From: Oscillibacter sp.
Lineage (GTDB): Bacteria; Bacillota; Clostridia; Oscillospirales; Oscillospiraceae
Assembly: GCA_017526785.1 (NCBI GenBank)
Contig: JAFXQV010000037.1
Coordinates: 1 to 40,541, forward strand
Direction of reading: 5' to 3'
Length of the DNA: 40,541 nucleotides
Both the position numbers and the translations under genes were made by a program. Numbering within the stretch: the first letter of the stretch is position 1; each line of letters begins with the position of its first letter. A model generated the notes under the pieces. The model had not been told where the DNA came from. It did no database searches and saw nothing but the letters and a program-made list of their open reading frames with translations. Positions 40,497 to 40,541 of this stretch are shown one piece after another.

Positions 40497-40541
40497 TCAG
40501 CCGGACTCAGCGACTAAATCATCTTTGAAGATGTAGCCCCT
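40497..40541 (-). CDS. 3' end of a minus-strand gene (partial)
   Basis: Fourteen codons (RGYIFKDDLVAESG) and TGA are open to the right edge. The following stem-loop with T-run supports a genuine gene end. The fragment is too short to assign a family. Confidence 0.35.
   Translation of the reverse strand, partial: RGYIFKDDLVAESG

Overview
The window looks like a chromosomal segment of a high-GC (high 50s percent by eye) Gram-positive anaerobe of the class Clostridia, most likely from the gut Oscillospiraceae/Ruminococcaceae side. The evidence is Firmicute-type gene orders (tig-clpP-clpX-lon-engB and rplS-lepB-rbgA-rnhB-yraN), strong AGGAGG ribosome binding sites, sigma-A promoters with 17-bp spacers, lipoprotein lipoboxes and several TTG/GTG starts. 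No rRNA, tRNA, CRISPR array or complete insertion sequence was seen.

Layout. 1-676: end of a possible small membrane protein, then a gene-free stretch with two and a partial third copy of a ~190-bp tandem repeat carrying nested hairpins. 677-3391 (+): secreted lipoprotein esterase and UDP-galactopyranose mutase, closed by a bidirectional terminator. 3430-11894 (-): metal-dependent hydrolase, DUF4349 lipoprotein, then the proteostasis cluster engB, lon, clpX, clpP, tig (transcribed tig to engB). 12015-17178 (-): metallophosphoesterase, thrC, yraN, rnhB, rbgA, lepB, rplS. 17388-20585 (-): a compact three-gene operon with its own strong promoter, encoding a coiled-coil protein and two P-loop ATPases that resemble BREX BrxC/BrxD-type (DUF2791) ATPases, without the other BREX genes. 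20935-24155 (+): carbohydrate ABC importer (binding protein plus two permeases, no ATPase). 24234-26351 (-): membrane HD-GYP c-di-GMP phosphodiesterase. 26526-29354 (+): uvrA with a consensus promoter and a LexA-like operator. 29433-30039 (-): small two-gene unit with DUF4160. 30307-37403 (-): rnhA, RDD protein, sppA, gyrA, two small membrane proteins, gyrB. 37615-39919 (-): VWA/metallopeptidase-like protein and a leucine-rich-repeat protein, a pair normally accompanied by a MoxR ATPase that is not here. 40085-40541: promoter, structured putative RNA and terminator, then the 3' end of a minus-strand gene.

Most of the window is housekeeping: protein folding and turnover, secretion, ribosome assembly, DNA topology and repair. 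The unusual items are the minimal BrxD-like ATPase operon, the putative small RNA, and a sequence-wide property: by manual reading I found no GATC anywhere in 40.5 kb, although equally composed tetramers such as GTAC, CATG and TCGA are common. Clusters of ~30-bp tandem duplications at gene ends (lon, rnhA, yraN) are a second, smaller genome-wide style signal.
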